Positions 61,378 to 64,000 of a DNA stretch of 64,000 nucleotides are shown here, in pieces. The position numbers were made by a program, and so were the translations under genes. Location: assembly GCA_037043235.1 (NCBI GenBank), contig JAWRVZ010000004.1, positions 62,001 to 126,000 of the forward strand. The letters are read 5' to 3'. Positions within the stretch are counted from its first letter, which is position 1, and every line of letters begins with the position of its first letter. This DNA comes from Rhodeus uyekii. Taxonomy: Eukaryota > Chordata > Actinopteri > Cypriniformes > Acheilognathidae. The notes below the pieces were generated by a model that was given only the letters and a program-made list of their open reading frames with translations, was not told the DNA's origin and ran no database searches.

Positions 61378-64000
61378 TCATTGAACCATTAATTCAAACC
61401 ATTCTTTCCCCCAAAATAATTAATTCATATTAAACATTTTAAATAGAGTGCAAACTAACATTTTGTCAGAACCTCTAGAAAAATACATGTTATTTTTTTT
61501 CAGTTGTTTAGGAGAATCGTGAGCTCTGCTTGAAAAAAAAAAGTGTGATTCTTAATTTATCCACAATTGTGCAATTCTACTATATGACAAAATTTTAAAG
61601 AGAGAACTGTAATAATTTCCTGGAGAAATTAACTTCACAGCAGTCTATGTGGTGTGATTGTGTCTACAAAAATGGGAGAAAGCAAGATGATGTTTTTTTT
61701 TTATCCCCACCACCCCATCTCTGTCTACCGGCAGGATTAACGACAAAAAAATACCAACTTCAAAACCTCCACAGTAATTAGAGGGACATGGAGCGTGACA
61801 CTCCAGACTACCTCACAATCTAGTGCCTCGTTGAAAACCCCAGCCATTAAATTGGATTTTACTTTGCACAAACTGATTAACATAAAGAGCACATGACCAT
61901 TTTCCATTCTATTTCTACATAAATTATGCCCACTGGTAAGACTTCATCTTTAGCATCTCATCAGTAGGAGCTGCTGTATAACCCTCATATCATAAATTGG
62001 AGATCACGAACTTGTGAACATGTTTTTTTTTCCATATGTGACTCAGTTCAATTATATGCATTAAAAGATTCAGTGCTAAATCTCAAACCCATTCACTTCT
62101 CTCTGAATGCCTCCAGATATTAAATGTAAGATGAGCACACAAAGCAGGAAAGCCAATAATCTGGAAGAAATTCTTACTGTATTCATTAACTGCATAGCTG
62201 AAGTACAGGGTGGGTTCTATGTCATTTAGTTACAAAATTATAATGGTTTATTTAGGACTCATATTAAAAGGTAAAAAAAACGAATGTAAAATGAGGCCTA
62301 AACAAACAATGCAATGTATTAAAAAAAATTGATCAGGGTTTTTGTAGCATTGAAAATACTTGACTGCAACCAAAATGATTCAAATTATTTATTATTGATT
62401 CATTTCTATAGTAAAACCCCTCTTTAAAACCCTCCTGTGAGTATGTGCTTGTAATGATCCGACAACAAAGAGTAGTTATCAATATCAACTGATGTGAACA
62501 ATTTTTTCATGATGATTTTTGGGCCATATGGCCTATGAAGATGCATGTTTACAGTTATCCAAAATAACACATACAATATTAAATTCTTTTAGTTCATTCC
62601 CTGTAGTCATTAACAGTTACTCTGTTTAGAGTCAAGTAAGAATTATTTGCACGGGGGAATGTTTTCCATGTAAATGTGTGTGGTTTTCCCATTTCCCAAA
62701 CAGAACCTTAAACTGATTTGCACTGTACACAAACTATTCAAATACATCTGTGTGGCCGAAGTGTGTGAGAATATGGGTGTGTGAGCCTGTGTGGTTGTTT
62801 ACACACAGACTGCACACAAGAGGAGGTTATTAGTCTAACTTCTACTTAAACTAACATTGTCAATGAAGCACACAGTACTCAATATAATACAATAAAGCTC
62901 CAAATACGAGTTTGGCATCACCCAGAGTTGTTTTATCCCCAAATTCATAAATTTGCCATTCATTTTAAAAAATGCTCACAAAACATTGTCAAAAGTGATA
63001 TGATCGGAATCAGGTCTGCGAGAAAATGCATTATAAAATGTCTTTCAAAATGTATTTTTTACTGCTGTCAAAGTTAACATCCCAATATAAAATATTAACT
63101 AAATTTAATGTTATTTGTTTTTCTGCTTATTTTATTGTATTGACAGTCCTACATTCTAACAGTAGGAAACATTTATTACTTTAAATACAAATTTTAAATT
63201 TTAAATACACACTGTCAGTGTAATACTTTAGTAATTAGTTTTACAACAATGACAGGAGAATAGCACAACAGGAATTCTTTGCGCAGTGCAGAGTCAGTTA
63301 GGCAGCTTACTTTTTCTGCATCATTACATTCTGCATGTGGACTGCATCAATTCCAGCCTTGCCACCACATAACGTAGAGAGAGTCAAAATCAATACTGAT
63401 TTGCACACACAAACATGGCATGTGCGCACAAAAATGAACATTGGACATTTTAACTGGAACATTGTTAAGCAGTAAACCACCAAAAAATAATGAAACAAAT
63501 TCAGGATAGACAAAAGCTTCAGCCATATAGCTTTAGAAACATCATCTAGATTCATTAAATGACCCGTATAGCATTCATCAACTAACTACGTCTATAAATT
63601 GTGTCTCAAAATATCAACATATTGACGTCTAAAATATAAATCCTCTGTTAAGATGTTAATAGTACTCATTCTGTATGTAGACCTGCATCTCAAAAGAATT
63701 GGTGTCTCCAGTCTTTCCATGTTGGGCTTATTATAACATGGATTAAGCAATGCCAAGGGTTGTAATCTAGAAGAATTTGAATAATTACACACGGTGTGCA
63801 AATTCAGGGATAAAAGGAAGCTGTCATAGCTGTGCCTCTGAGGCTGTCATCTGTGCCACCAGCTCAAACAATGTGTGCTCAGCCACACCACAATAATAAC
63901 AGTGCTGGAGAGCTTTCAATTTAAAGAAATGACTGATAAGAGAAGGAGGGATATGCCTCACAGACAGGACTAATAGGGAAAAGAGTAGAATCAAAATGGG
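61378..64000. other. Non-coding stretch
   Basis: AT-rich; short open frames only and no recognised repeat. Confidence 0.4.

Overview
The window looks like intronic and upstream DNA of a ray-finned fish, most likely a cyprinid or related otophysan. It is AT-rich, coding sequence is sparse and cut into short exons, and the DNA is packed with fish-type mobile elements: a gypsy-group LTR retrotransposon, an L2 LINE, a tRNA-derived SINE, and Tc1, pogo-like and hAT-like remnants. There is no bacterial gene organisation.

Host gene. The only host gene I can name is on the minus strand: mast3 (microtubule-associated serine/threonine kinase 3). Only pieces of its variable N-terminal region are present. 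From 5' to 3' on the minus strand they are: a possible alternative exon at 44454-44604; an exon at 42609-42756 (contains LLFRKLSNPD and KLQRQLSQDD); an exon at 41655-41800 (contains KQLLPLSSS, NLVRMRSQS, GQSAPSLTAG); a short alternative first coding exon at 9782-9820 (MDDSSILRRRGLQ, matching the start of the short vertebrate MAST3 isoform as I remember it); and another possible alternative first coding exon at 5575-5718. The splice phases agree. Both upstream exons end in phase 1 with a G that completes the first codon of 41655-41800. That exon and both short first exons end in phase 0, so all could join one shared downstream exon, which I could not find and which probably lies beyond base 1. 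I read this as a cluster of alternative N-termini with several promoters. A GC-richer block at about 10.6-11.6 kb, with a CCAAT motif, an octamer and a donor site, is a candidate internal promoter.

Main mobile element. At 18878-25432 lies a complete, apparently young LTR retrotransposon on the plus strand, antisense to mast3, in the long intron between 41655 and 9820. Its LTRs of about 848 bp differ by four substitutions and one T-run indel. It has a tRNA-Pro-like primer site, a polypurine tract and one uninterrupted reading frame of 1554 codons. The domain order is gag, protease, integrase, reverse transcriptase, RNase H. Integrase before RT is the Ty1/copia order, but all domains are Ty3/gypsy type. 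This is the hallmark of the Gmr1 group, the lineage proposed as the source of the vertebrate SCAN domain.

Rest of the window. Other repeats, by position: MITE-like copies with a CCGTTCAAAAGT-type end (about 0.9, 7.8, 17.2 and 54.8 kb); a 5'-truncated L2 LINE (15.7-16.6 kb); a degraded fold-back MITE (26.3 kb); pogo-like elements (29.7, 30.3, 46.8 and 53.7 kb); a dispersed fish repeat (32.5 kb); a dead Tc1 transposon (38.7-39.8 kb); LTR-like and hAT-like remnants (48.7-50 kb, 52.6-54.7 kb, 60.1-60.8 kb); and a SINE with a 7-bp target duplication (61.2 kb). Microsatellites lie near 12.05, 25.45, 27.1 and 30.1-30.3 kb. The remaining stretches show no gene I can support. All comparisons to known families are from memory and reading; no search was run.
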